DNA of 64,000 bases, from assembly GCA_010093705.1 (NCBI GenBank), contig MU006089.1, forward strand, positions 818,011-882,010, read 5' to 3'. The position numbers and the translations under genes are program-made. This document shows positions 1 through 11,873 of this stretch, in pieces. Source of the stretch: Patellaria atrata CBS 101060. Taxonomy: Eukaryota > Ascomycota > Dothideomycetes > Patellariales > Patellariaceae. The notes below the pieces were generated by a model. The model ran no database searches. It was not told the DNA's origin and was given only the letters and a program-made list of their open reading frames with translations. Position 1 is the stretch's first letter, and every line of letters starts with the position of its first letter.

Positions 1-1732
1 GTTATCACCCTTCTCCCTCTCCAAAAATTTCTCCTCGGCCGTGTACTCCTCAGGACGCTTATACTCGCGCTCTCGCCTCGCGTTCTCCCTTCTGAGGTAG
101 AAAGTCATGAATGTGGACAATGTTGTACTCATCACCAAACATGCAATAAGTGTGCCATAACCCGAGTAGTACTCCGGCGCATCTTTTGAGCGGAACAAGA
201 ATCCGGAAATCGCACCACCAAGATTACCGAAGCCTACGTGCATGGCGATCCCGACACCACGCTTCACTGAGCCACCGATATTGTTGCCGTTCCAGGCAAC
301 ACCTTGCGGGACGTTACTGTAGATGCCAACAGCGGTAAAGAATGTTCCGGCATACTTAACACCGTGGTTTTGGCTGCCGATAAGCATGATGAGACCGACC
401 ATACTGTTACCACATTAGTAGAATATACGGTAAGGAAGTGAGTAGGACATACGCAATGCAATTGTTGCCGATCATATAAATACCACGTTGTCCATGTCTA
501 TCGGCGAGGATGCCGGAAGAGACACAGAATACGCATGCAACAACGTACGGAGGTACGGTCATCAGCTGAGCTGTGTTGTCTTTGTAGCCCAGGGATTTCA
601 CGATAGTTGGGAGGAAAAGAGCATAGGAATAGAGTCCAGTGTAAATGCCGATAGTGATGAACATATGGACCCAAATCTTCCAGTCCTGAATTGCGTGGTA
701 GAAATATTTCATATTCCATTCATCTGCTAGAGACGACCGGTCCGCCTCGAGGCGGCGTGTGATTTCTTTTCTCTCGCCGTCGGTCAAGAACTTGGCTGTG
801 GCTGGGTAGTCGTTCATAACGAAGAAGGCAACAATAGCTATTTTTTGTTTTTAGCGCTCCAAAGCTTTATTTTGGCTATCGACATTCAGCATAACTCACC
901 TACGACAAGGGTGATAAGACCTTCGAGGATGAAGATCCAAGACCATCCCGATTTCCCACCTACTCCACTCATCTCATTGATGCCACGCGCAAGTAGGCCT
1001 CCAAAAGCACCAGCGGCTGTTGCAGCAGAGAAGAAGACAGCCATTCGAAGACCACACTCACGGCGTTTATACCACATCGTGATACTGCGAAGCAATCAGT
1101 AACTATGCTCTTATATGTATCACGGTCGCGTTAAGAACATACTAATAGGTAACACCAGGGAAAAGACCTCCCTCTGCAATACCGAGAGCGGCACGTGCAA
1201 CTAAGAGTCCGGCATAGCTTTCAGTAAGTCCCATTAGAGTAGTGCATATAGCCCAAGCAACCATGATCGTGGGGATCCACATCGAAGGCCGCCACCTCTT
1301 CATCATCATGTTTGACGGGATCTCAGCAGCCACATAAAAGGGAAAGAAAATGGCGAGAGCAGTCTACTGGGATCAGCACGCATTCGATACTTTAAGAGGT
1401 GGCGCATACATTGTATTGGAGAGAATTAGGGTCCATGTTCAAATCTTCCTCGAGACCTGCCAATCGAGCATTACCGATGTTTGTACGGTCAAGGAAACTC
1501 AATCTAAGGGCCATCAGTAATCATTGTGGATAATGGGTTAAGGAAGTGGCACTAACAGATAGAGCAATGCGAGGAAAGGGATAAGAGTAAAGTCGATCTT
1601 TCGGATGAGACGTTTCGTAGCACTTTCATCGAAGCCTGCCGACTCGAGCGATGAGGTCGAATTATCGTACTCGGAAACCTGTGGAGCGGTCTGCTTCTCC
1701 TCTACCTCGGGTCTCTCCGTTATACCTGCCAT
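1..1732 (-). CDS. MFS transporter, Dal5/Tna1 (anion:cation symporter) type, 3' end outside window
   Basis: This gene encodes a plasma-membrane major facilitator of the fungal family that carries allantoate, nicotinate, pantothenate and similar organic anions. Translation starts at 1732 (MAGITERPEV). I read exons 1732-1557, 1503-1410, 1363-1143, 1084-900, 837-453 and 403 to beyond position 1; introns are about 45-60 bp and all phases agree. The acidic N-tail leads into KIDFTLIPFLALLYLLSFLDR-TNIGNARLAGLE, the usual TM1 and loop of this family. Later parts show the amphipathic ITMWYKRRE loop and paired helices around FITIGIYTGLYSYALFLP. The C-terminal tail is charged and the stop lies outside the window. 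The substrate cannot be told from sequence. Family confidence is high, substrate confidence low. Confidence 0.9.
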
Positions 1733-4700
1733 TTTGGTAGGAGTCGTAATGTGAAATTGTTCGTCTTCTCTTTGACAATGAAGTTTCAACCCTCAGCACT
1801 AAACAAATAGCCTTTCCACGTGTACGGGAGCAAAGATTATAAAGATGAAAATAAGTTCAAGTGCTCATTATACAACAAACAGCTTGTTCTTATTCGACCC
1901 AGGGATATGGACTCGAGGTTTAAATCAACACAAGAGAAACCCAATCTGTCGTACAAGCACAAACCGCGAGGGGGGTGCAGCAGGTATTTTATATGCGTGC
2001 CTGTGCTTCGCCTTTGGAGCAGCCAAGTCTGGAGCATCGTTGATATTGGGGACGGTGGATCCAGTTTTGGCAGATAAATGCTAGGGTACTCCGCTTCCTG
2101 GCCATTTTGAAATAGCCAGGGAAGCCGTGCCGCATGGTTCACTAACTGCTCAGAAATAATAGTAGGGACATGCCGCTATGAGAATAACGAGATAGATACC
2201 CTTGTATGCTTATGGGGACGCTCCCGATGGTCGGGTAGATGCACAAGACAAGTCCCGTGCTGACGAAAGCGGATCTTCTTCAGGCTATCGTGCAAATGGT
2301 CAAAGCACCGGTATTCGAGAAATTGCCGTTCTTGGCTTCTTATCTTGGGTGAAAGACCGCTTGCACTTGAAGTGTTGAACTCTGGGCACAACGTGGCCAT
2401 GGGGGAGTCCTCTTCTGTACGCTACAATTGTGGCTGCAGATCCTTCTGCAACTGCTGTTGGATGAAGTAAAGAACTGAAATAACATGTAAAAACGACTTA
2501 TCATGGTAAGGGGAATCGGTCGGGCACCGAAAAATGTACATGTACATTACTTTCATCCCACACAGTAGAAAAAGATCGAGAAGGCCCACACAGGTGGACA
2601 TCTTGCGTCTTGAGGAAACACAACAGCAACACTCACCCGGTCTGTATGTGCTTGACCAGAAACCTGAGACATGGACAGTCCGTGCTCTTCAACCTGCGGG
2701 GACCCCAGAGGGGAGAAACTGAGTGTAACTTTAGCGTGTTGCCATGCCGGAGGGCTGACCGAAGCATCTCAGGAATCAGGATGGTGGTTGTATAGGAAGG
2801 AGATGGGAACATCTATCTTGATGTCTTGGTGCGCAAGGGGCGGTTGGGGAGACATTTGCCCCTGTTCCATGTCAACATCTTGCAGGACAGCAGGGAGGTT
2901 GATGCGAGTTTGTGAGAGCCAAGTCCAGAATCTGTAAAACACCAGAAGAAAACTAGAAACGACCCTGCGCTTCTGGCTTAACGGTGTAGTAACGCATCTA
3001 TACTAGCCTGTTTCCCTGGTTTCAGTATCACAAATCCTCTCATAATTGGTTGAAGACTTGCATAGAGATTTAGTGCATTTTTCCCAACCTCATGGATCGG
3101 GCAGATACAAGTCAGAAGCATCCTCTACAGAGTAGTTTTGAACAGAGCATGTCCATTGCGATTCAGAAGGCATTGCAAGGTCTGTGATCCTGCAAAGTCA
3201 GCAGCGCTGCGATAATATTATTCACTTTTGTGGACGGCGAGCAAGCTCACTCATCTTATCTCGGCATGCATGCAGTCAGGCCTGAGCTGGGCGTCTTATT
3301 TGTCTTGGAGAGCAATTTTCAGGGCGCCAAAAGATGCTTTTATCCGTCTTGTCGTTGGTCTTGACCACCTTGGCTGCCTGGAGGTTGGAGCATCGTGACT
3401 GATCGCTAAGGAGGGCGTTATCGTGGATCAGAAAACGCCATCACCATCATGAGAAGAGCTTCGAGAAGATGTGGCCAAGCTTCACCATCTCGTTGAAAGA
3501 GAGTCAGAGGTAGCGTATCCGTCCGACCGATCATATCAACGACACCGCACGTTGAACCGCCTAGCTAGCTGTGGGATATGTCCCAAAATTCGTGACACGG
3601 GAGCTGTCTGGACGATTCGTAGGTATTCTTGTCTTTCCTTATGTTCTCAACTCCCTCAAACAAAGACGGTCCAACGGCTGCACTAGTCCCTTTCTCATAC
3701 CAAGAAGACAAAGTTGAGGATTTTGGGAAGTCGAAAAGAGCTGGTGGACCATGGTTGGCAGAGGACAGAGTGGAGGTGAACTGCCAACGTCGCTCTCCAC
3801 AAGCATAGACGCCAATATTTCCAGTAGTAGCATTCTCCACGCCGACTTCCGATCGTTACAGTATATCTCTGCGCTTCTACGATAGTCAGGTATCTGGAAA
3901 CCACTCACAATGCACGGAATATATGTAGCTGTCAGCTAGAGAGGTGATTCTCGCGAAGTCCTGAATTCCAAAACAGATCCCCATGTCGCTTGGGTCTGTA
4001 TGCGAAATTACATCCTACTATATCGTCTAAATCTGTTGAATCTTCCGTAAGATCTAACCTCCCCCTTGGGTAAAATAGTCTCTATGTATCCTTATGCTAG
4101 CTGTCATCCCTTGAAGGATTTACACAGGGTGCATCTAGCATGGGTATTAATCACTCTCCTCCATGAGCTGTCTCACCAGTGTCCCTTATTACATACGCCT
4201 TTTCACATGCTTATTTCAAGCACACATCTTTTGTCTGACTTGGGCCATAACTCTAGAATATGTTCTACCTTCTCTCGCTGGAATCTCTTACCAACAGATC
4301 AAGTAGAGAACTCAGTCAATTGATATCACATCGTGAAAAGTGTGAGAACATGAAGATGTACAAGACAATTTCCTACTACTCAACGGTATCAAATTTTGAT
4401 ATGGCCCATGTCACGCATATTTGCAAACTCCATAAACACAAGCACAAGTTCGGAGTAACTTCATTACTCTCTAACTTCTTGGTTCTTCATCCAAGCTGGA
4501 TTTCATACTCCGATTCTTTATGTCATAATGGTCTTTCTTTCGTCGCAATTCTGTGTTTGACATTCGAACGCCGTCTCCAGAGCGGTGTTCCACCATTAGA
4601 GCTGTCTAAGGCCTCTTTTCTCTGCATTGAAGCGGCCTCAACAAATTCATTCTCCTGTCGGGTTACGTCTCACACATGCTAACACTATGTCCACTATAAA

Positions 4701-6320
4701 GGGTACCTTCCCGCCGAACGCCAAAGTTAGTCATTTAATCCTAACCTGTAGTGTTATCTACTTGATGTAATAATAACCTACGCAAATAAAAGGATGGATT
4801 ATTGACGCAGAATGCCTCATATAAAATAAGTCCTCACCACCTTTCGACTACGACACGGCAACAATCTGAAGATGAGGAGAGCCATCTATATAGTATACTA
4901 GATATCTACTGGTGAAAATGGAGCCATGTTATGTTGGACTCTTACCTGTAGATACCCGCCACTTCGTCCTATGTTTAAAGACATCTCACAATTCGGCGAC
5001 ACTATCACCACGGCGATCTCCTGGGCGTTCAGCATTATCCGTTTTAACGTTCGAATGTTCATCGAACCCTAAACATAGAGGTTATAAACTCGGGAATGAT
5101 TAGTATTGGCACTGCATTCTCCCGCAAGCAAACTATAACCAACGCTCCTGTCGTCTCTAACTAGATCCAATGATAGCAGCGTGGAAAAGTTCCAACACGG
5201 GCTGAGGTGCGTTAATCTACTCTAAAAGAGAATATGGACAATAAACATACATACATGATTATGACCCTTTCAACTTCACTTCTCAGTTGCAGAGTCGATC
5301 GATTATTACCCTAATAGCGATGTTAAACCGCATCGTATTACAATTATGGAAAAGGTGATCGGGACTAGCAGCTCATGAAAGGCTAGTTTATTGAACTTCT
5401 CGAGTCGAATGACATTCAATTATTTGAGGTTCATGATATTTCAACCATACTTCCATACCATATACACTGATTCGCGTTCTAGTACTAGTTCTACTGACTA
5501 GATGTCACGTAACATCCTTTTAAGCGCCCTTCACGAGTTCACAAGGACGTAAGTCGAACTTCTCATTATGGAAAACCGGCCAACCGCCGATAGCCGTATC
5601 ATCGGGTCATTAAGGACATCGGGCGTGCACAGTGCCACGAATGAACTCTTGTACAGAGTAGTTAAAGCTTAATGCAATTTCCCGCTCGAATATGCGGAGA
5701 GCCATTATTGTAACGCATTCGAGCTTTGGTACGTGGAATATGCTCTTCAGACCTCATATTATCTAATCTAGATGCGCACAGAATGCACTTAACCAACTAA
5801 ATCACCGGCCAATAGATATATCTATTTACATACCTGGGCATCAGCTCGGGCAGCAAACGGTTCCTCGGATGTGCAGATGCCACATCTTATCGAAGAGTGA
5901 TATAGTGACAGATAAGGAACTACATAGTATGGATAGAAAATGTAGAAGCAAAATACTGAGCTGGAGTTTCGTCACCTCACAAAGTAAAACATGGAGTTGT
6001 TCAGATGGGAAGCTGATGCGGTACTACCGAAATAGGCAATCCCCGCAATTCTCCGCAAAGCCAAGTCGCATACGTCACCGCACATCTCCCTGCATAGTCA
6101 GTCAGTACAGTAACCGGAACCACGAGGAGACCAAGCAATATATGCCAATATCAAGAAACAAGATCTCACCGCGCAGCACAGCCCAGTTCCTCACCTCTAT
6201 AACGATACGCTTATAACCCTAGAGAAACACGAGCTCCAAATTATCACCGTCCCTCTCTGTTTCTTCACAATCACATATATCAACATCCTCGTAGTTAAAC
6301 ATTCTCCAACTACCTCCGCT
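1733..6320. other. 4.6 kb stretch without a recognisable gene
   Basis: I see only short, overlapping open frames on both strands here. None has a recognisable domain, a convincing signal peptide or a splice-compatible partner. The longest (about 140 codons near 4260-4682 on the plus strand, about 91 codons near 3565-3840 on the minus strand) have unremarkable composition. Base composition is not extreme. The stretch could hold promoters, a lineage-specific gene, a long non-coding RNA or decayed sequence; nothing in it decides between these. Confidence 0.5.
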
Positions 6321-7295
6321 ATGTCCTTCCGCTCCCGCATTCTCCTCTCTCTCTTCCTTCTCACCTCCACCCCTCTCCTCTCCGCCGCCCAGGACACGAC
6401 CATCCTCATCACCGCTCCCGCTCCCGCACCCACCCCCTCCACCTCCTCCTCCTACACCTCCGACCGCGAATTCCGCGACGCGGTCCTGAACTCCACAAAC
6501 ACGTATCGGGCGCAACACAACGCCTCCGACCTCCACTGGAACGACACGCTAGCAGACTACGCGCGGGACTGGGCAGAGGGATGTCAGTTCGGGCATAGCG
6601 TAAGTTGCATCTCTATACTGCAGCTCTCTTCTCGTCTTTCGCATCCCATCCGCCTATGATCGCCTCCTGTTACCATACCCTTGAGTGAGATAACTCATCT
6701 CCCTTTGTTCTGCGCCGTACCCGATCTCTACCGTTTCATCCCCCGCTCAATCACCCTTTCACCCCCCCCCCCCCCCCTTCCCCCCCCCCCCGAATCCCCC
6801 TCCCCCCCCCCCCCCCCCCAAATAAGCTTGCTTGTATATATCTTATAAAGCGTTCACCTCACTCACACCCCCAAGAACGGCCCCTACGGCGAAAACCTCG
6901 CCTCCGGCTACCCCTCCCCGGCGGCCGCCATATCAGCCTGGGGCAACGAGCGCGAAGATTTCAACTTCAACGACCCCGATTTCGAAGACGAGACCGGGCA
7001 TTTCACGCAGTTGGTCTGGAAGAATACTACTGCTGTTGGGTGTGCGGCTGTTGATTGTTCTACTGACAATGAGGAAGATGAAGAGGATGATGATGATGAT
7101 GATGATGGTGAGGGGAGAAGGGCGCCGGGGTGGTATGTCGTGTGTGAGTACTGGCCGCGGGGGAACGTGCTTGGGGCTTTTGAGGGGAGTGTGCAGGGGA
7201 GGGTGGATGAGGGGGGTGCGGCTGGGTTGAGGGCGGGGTGGCGGACGCTTGGGGTTTGGGGGGTGGCGTGGGTGGTTGTGTGGGGGATTTTGTGA
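6321..7295 (+). CDS. Secreted CAP (CRISP/antigen 5/PR-1) family protein
   Basis: This gene encodes a small secreted CAP-superfamily protein; fungal members (Pry/PR-1-like) bind sterols and lipids outside the cell. Exon 1 is 6321-6599, with a hydrophobic signal peptide (about residues 1-23), a Ser/Thr/Pro linker, then the CAP start with NTYRAQHNASDLHWNDTLADYA and CQFGHS. The intron 6600-6875 (GTAAGT, ending CCCCCAAG) joins in phase to exon 2, 6876-7295, giving HS-NGPYGENLASGYPS. The family motifs HFTQLVWKNTTAVGCAAVDC and WYVVCEYWPRGNV follow. An acidic run of Glu and Asp interrupts the last part of the domain. The tail after the domain ends in a hydrophobic stretch, so a GPI anchor is possible. 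The predicted protein has 232 residues. The intron carries an unusual poly-C run. Confidence 0.88.
6762..6819 (+). repeat. Poly-C tract inside the CAP gene intron
   Basis: Nearly uninterrupted cytosines in three blocks of about 12-18, broken only by TT, GAAT and T, lie in the intron at 6600-6875. Such a tract can form G-quadruplex or i-motif structures and is prone to length change and to sequencing error, so the exact count should be treated with caution. Confidence 0.9.
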
Positions 7296-7479
7296 GGGTA
7301 TGTGTACATAGGGAGGTGATGACGATGGGATTTCTTACGTGTTTTGAGTGCTTCAGTTTGGTGGTGGTTTTATACCCTGGAATGGGGTGTTAAGGTGGTG
7401 TATATGGTTAATGATTAATGTTTTATGAGTTATAAGTGGAGAGTTTGCTTAACTTAACTATATCTTAACCTACATTTGT

Positions 7480-7819
7480 GTACCGTTGGTTTAGAATTTT
7501 TACCTACCTTCATGTATCATCTGCTGAGCATATATACCCATGATAATGTACCATTGGCTGAGGATATTTACCCACAATCGTGTATCATGACCAGAAGATA
7601 TAAACCTATAATAATGTATCATTGGCTTAGTATTTATGCCTAGGATAATGTACTATTGGCTGAAGAATCATACCTAAGTTCATGTACCATTTGTTCAAAG
7701 TTTATGCCCAGGATTATGTACTGTCAGCTCAAGATTTATGCTTAGATTGATGTAACGTTGGCTCATGAATTCTATCAAGGTTGATGTATCGTTAGTTTAA
7801 ATTATAAAAGTATCCTGAG
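7480..7819 (+). repeat. Tandem repeat: ten units with an exact 34 bp period
   Basis: The motif GTAYCATTGGCT and its variants begin at 7480, 7514, 7548, 7582, 7616, 7650, 7684, 7718, 7752 and 7786, so every step is exactly 34 bp. The second half of each unit is AT-rich and looks like TTATACCCAGGATAAT. Units differ from one another at many positions, yet no unit has gained or lost a base. The period is not a multiple of three and the array has no long frame, so it is not coding. It lies between the end of the CAP gene (7295) and the 3' end of the DGAT2 gene (8045). Confidence 0.9.
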
Positions 7820-8044
7820 TAGACGATTATCTCGAATGTATATTCAGCTGACGCAGGGGATACACGTACCCTAGGGCGTATTAAGGCAGTTTCAATATTT
7901 TAATTAGGAGTGTCAGTACAGTTCTAACCAACAGTCCAACAACTACCTTTCTCCCATACAGAGAGACCCAGGCACCTAAAACTATAATACATTCAATAAA
8001 ACTCGTCATGAGCAATATGTTCATCTAGATAACCCCTAACCCAA

Positions 8045-9731
8045 CTACTCCACAATCTCCATCTCACTCGTCCGGTGCTTCGCAAACGTATCCTTCCACT
8101 CATCCCAAATCCACCTCAACTCCTTCATATACTCTGCATGAATCTCATCCACATATCTACTGTCCGGCTCCTCCTGCTGAATGACCTTAATCGGCTTACC
8201 CACAACGATATTCATCGGCCGTCTATAGGGCATCATACCGACATCATAGTTGAAAACGCCTCGCGCATGAAACAACGGCACCGTGAACCCCATAACTTTC
8301 TTGATGAGCAATTGTGCTCTGTGGACCCATGGATGCTCTTGCCCGTTGAACTGCTCGTAGAGTTCGTTTTCGCCGAACGCGAGGACGGGGACTAAGTCAG
8401 CACCTGTGCGGATGGCGAGCTTGATGAATCCTTTTCGCTTGGCCAGCACGAGACGTAGGGTTCCGGGTTGGGCGTCTAGAGACTCTCTGGCGCCGCCTAC
8501 AACTATGGTGATTGCTCGACCCATGCCTTCGCCATTGGGACCCCCTTGCGATAGTATGTTTTCGCAAGATTCCCGCGACACTGAAGCAAGGCCCATTCGT
8601 AGAGCATAATCTCTATACAAAGGAATGCGGAAGTTTGAGTCAAGGGTAAGTAGTGTGTTTATGATACCTGGAAATAGTTGGGAAAACCCCAGGGCCTCTG
8701 TTCCGAATGCCGCAAAAGCGCCATGCGAGATTATACCATGAGGGTGATATCCGAATATGTACTTCCTGGTAGATGGAAGTTCATGAGAACGGTGAAGACG
8801 GGCTGGGAAGTAGGATGCGAAAAGAGACCAAATGGGGCTTCGTCGGGCTCTTTCCCAACGGTGAGATAGTTGACCTGATGTCCCTGCGTTCGATAGTAGG
8901 ACGTAGATGAGATAAGGAAAGAGAATTGGCCAAAGTAAAGGGATAGCGGAAAGAAAGAAGAACAACGTCAGAAGACTTGCGATAGAGAGTGTGTGCATGA
9001 GGACCACGAGAGTTTGAAGTCGTCTCTTGAGAGGAACATTGAGAGGTGCCCAACGAATCCTAATCCTAGTCAACATGAATTGATTTATATGATAAGCCAA
9101 AGTATACTCACCCACTTCTTTCCCAGCCTGCACCAGCTTTCCGGCCGCTAACCAATATCTCCCTCTCTCCAGCGTCCCTTCTCTCGAGCTGGCCTTGCCT
9201 GACTTCGTTCTCATACTCGTCGAGAGGTTTAATGCTCGTCAACTGATCACCATCTGAATCCTTGTACTTCTCGAAAATTAGGTTATTCTCATTCTTGGGG
9301 TTTGGTTTGGTCGCAATCCCATTATGCCGTAACGATGATCGTCTAGGACTTTTCCTAACGGGACTCCGTGGGAAGTCGTCCTGACCCGATCCGGAATACT
9401 TCTGTTCTAGCGTTGCAGGTCTTTGCTTATAAGTACCATTGACTGTTGGACCTCCGGCGGTCTTTATTTTCTCATCCTTTGCAATGTAAATGCCATTTTC
9501 CGCTGCCTCGGCATAGGACTTTGGTGGGAGGTCATGAGCTTCACGCTCATCCGGATGTGAGGGTTCTGAGTTTAAAGAGTCGGTGCTGTCAGTATTGAGT
9601 ACTGGACCTCCATTAACTTTCATAAATTCGTCATTGGCTCCATTCTCGGCCGCTTCGGCGTAGGACTTGGGAGGTAGATGATGAGCTTCGCGCTCCTCCG
9701 GATGCGACGGTTCAGGGCTCATGGTCACCAT
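8045..9731 (-). CDS. DGA1: Diacylglycerol O-acyltransferase, DGAT2 family
   Basis: The product makes triacylglycerol from diacylglycerol and acyl-CoA at the ER and lipid droplets. Exon 1 is 9731-9112 and exon 2 is 9065-8045; the 46 bp intron (GTGAGT...TTGACTAG) joins in phase. Starts at 9731 (MVTM) or 9722 (MSPEP) are both possible; the longer form has 546 residues. The catalytic half begins at RIRWAPLNVPLKRRLQTL, passes a hydrophobic hairpin, and shows the diagnostic FGYHPHGIISHGAF, VVGGARESL and a conserved core around FTVPLFHARGVF. The N-terminal 200 residues are an extra, low-complexity region holding two copies of a module containing REAHxLPPKSYAEAAENG, longer than in yeast Dga1. The enzyme assignment is secure; the role of the extension is unknown. 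Confidence 0.95.
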
Positions 9732-10297
9732 TAATGGATTTGGTTCAAAGAGGGAGATATAATGAGATGGGAGGATCACAATGGTCAAAAAGTCATGTTG
9801 AAGAAGGAAGACGAGCAGAGTAAACAAAGGTTGAGGAAGTCGAAACTGTAGTAAGGTGTTGAGGTGGGCCTAGTGTTTGAGAACGTGAAGCATGACGTCG
9901 CGGTGAAAGGATGGCCCTACCGAGTACCGAATGATTTGTACCTCTCAACCCTCAACGTGCTAGACGGAACCATCTAACTGAATAGTTGAGTCACTATAGT
10001 TACCTACTTAATATCTAAAATATAGATAATAGGGATCTGAGATAACATGCATTCCATGTTATTGTGGCTATCGTTTGACAAACCGTGTTTATTAAGAAGC
10101 AGTTCAGCTTTCAACGAGATATAGGCTTGTAAATGACTCTAGCTCCTTATATAATAGATGCATTTACAATAAGCATAGGGATCAATATACTCAAATAGGT
10201 AGAGAAATATGACAACAGGTATTAGGCCCAAATCATGCCCAAACCAATACATATATCCAACATCGAAAAGCGCAGTCGCGTATTTTTATTCGCCCAA
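9732..10297. other. Intergenic, promoter side of the DGAT2 gene
   Basis: About 560 bp lie between the DGAT2 start and the 3' end of the next minus-strand gene. The part around 9990-10200 is AT-rich. I see no gene, repeat or clear regulatory site. Confidence 0.5.
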
Positions 10298-10960
10298 TTA
10301 CCGATAATACTCCCTTCTCCTCCTACCATCACCTGTATGTATTGAAACCCTCTCGGTGGTAGTCCTATAACCGCCATCCCTAGAATCTTCGCGATATCTC
10401 CTATCGTCTCTACTTCTGCTTCTACTCCTTTCACCCCTCCGCGAGTGAGCCCGCACATGCCGCTCCTCAGCCGGCGGATCGATGTATCTAAAGGTCTCGT
10501 ACCGTGGGGAATTATCACCATACGCGGATGATCTAGCAGGCGAGTACTCCCTCGTGCGTTCCCGTCGAATTTCCCTTTCGCGCTCGGTGTAAATGTAATC
10601 GTGATCGGTCTGACTGTCGCTGGAGACGCTGCTCGGCGGACTCACTTCGACGTAATGAGGTTGCGGCGAATGCGACTGTGGGGGGGGGACAGAAAGTGGT
10701 GGAGGTGGAGGAGGTTGCATGAAAACGGGGACTGGTTGAGGTGGTGGGAGTGTGAGAGGTGCCGGTGTCGGAATAGGCATTGGTTTTGGTGGTGGGATAT
10801 GCGCGACGCTCACTCGCGAACGGTTGGGTGAGCGCTCTTCGATTACAGTGCGCGAGTACCGTGCTGATGTCCGGCGGGGTGGTGATGAACGTCTGCTGTG
10901 GTGATGGTGGACCCGAGTTCGCTCGACCAGCTCATCATCTTTCACTTTAACGAGACACAT
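10298..10960 (-). CDS. Uncharacterised basic, Pro- and Arg/Ser-rich protein
   Basis: A single open frame reads from MCLVKVKDDELVERTRV at 10960 to a stop at 10298, 220 residues; an in-frame ATG at 10978 would add six. The N-terminus is compact and charged. A HHHHSRRSSPPRR stretch, a proline-rich middle (about residues 55-95) and a C-terminal third full of RS, RD and RE pairs follow. I recall short MCLVxVK-starting proteins of this kind as anonymous in filamentous fungi, but I cannot name a function. The RS/RD tail resembles RNA-associated proteins; that is only a composition argument. No intron signal is needed. Confidence 0.6.
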   Translation of the reverse strand: MCLVKVKDDELVERTRVHHHHSRRSSPPRRTSARYSRTVIEERSPNRSRVSVAHIPPPKPMPIPTPAPLTLPPPQPVPVFMQPPPPPPLSVPPPQSHSPQPHYVEVSPPSSVSSDSQTDHDYIYTEREREIRRERTREYSPARSSAYGDNSPRYETFRYIDPPAEERHVRAHSRRGERSRSRSRDDRRYREDSRDGGYRTTTERVSIHTGDGRRRREYYR

Positions 10961-11873
10961 TGTATACGGCGTAAGCAATGTCTCCTAAGGAAGTGACTCT
11001 TTTGAGTTTTGCGCTCGTAAGATAGAGATGTTGCGATTGGTTTGGGCGAGGGGCTGATTTGTATCGCTGCGTTCCTCCTCGGCGGTGGAGAATCTTGGAA
11101 GTCGATGCCGTCTAATAAAGCGCAATGGGGCCGAATGACGTTGTACAGTAGATGTGGTCTTTAAGCTACAAGGCTAGCATCCCAAGGGTTGGCGATGTTA
11201 TAAAGGGTTGAGAACGAGAGGAGAGGGGTCAAGCGCCAGGACAACAAGGCGCAGTGCTAATGAACATGTTGAGAAGACATCACGATCATTGAACGGCGAG
11301 ATTGTTCATCTGAAGGGAACGTAATGGAAGTTGGAAGGGCGGGATAAATGTGGCTGGGCATACTGAACTGAGGCGGGGCAAGTCTAAGCGGTAAGCGGTG
11401 GCTGGATAACCTTAAGGTTCTAGGTTGAGAGCCGAGCAGGGGAACCGGCTCTTGAAAATCACCAATATTGCTTTGCGCGTTCTACCAATCCTCCGGATAG
11501 AAATACGATTAGTGGCTCATTGAGTACAGTATCTCCCTACCAGGCGAGTCCTGGCTGCATATACGATTGAGCTTGGACGATCCCCCGAATTGACTGTAAC
11601 GGACAGGTGACTTTGACTTGAAGTCCGAAATAAACAGTATATGCGGTTTGTAGGTACTGTGCTAAAATTTAAGGGGAAGGAACCACTGCAAACATCAAAA
11701 GGAAACTTCTACTGGAGTCCAAAAGCGGAGATCACATTGCGGAAACGAAAATCAAGCCGAGCAATTTATTAAGTCGTAGCATGACAAGCATGCTCAAGGG
11801 TATTATGGAATAACTCCTGGAAACTCGATCTCCCGCACGCCTGATGAACCCAAATAATGACCCTTCATCCAGT
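10961..11873. other. Intergenic, no gene seen
   Basis: About 0.9 kb separates two minus-strand genes. There are no open frames worth reporting, no repeats and no RNA gene that I can recognise. It presumably includes the promoter of the basic protein at its left end and the 3' region of the DUF3602 gene at its right end. Confidence 0.5.

Noticed and set aside
3565-3908. Minus-strand frames of about 90 codons near 3.7 kb
   Set aside because: Two frames overlap in different phases with no signal peptide, domain or splice support; they are probably chance.
1733-6320. Transposon or virus-like relic in the large left gap
   Set aside because: I looked for reverse transcriptase, transposase and integrase motifs and for long terminal repeats and found none I could support.
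7480-7819. CRISPR-like array
   Set aside because: The units are contiguous with no unique spacers between identical repeats, and the genome is eukaryotic.
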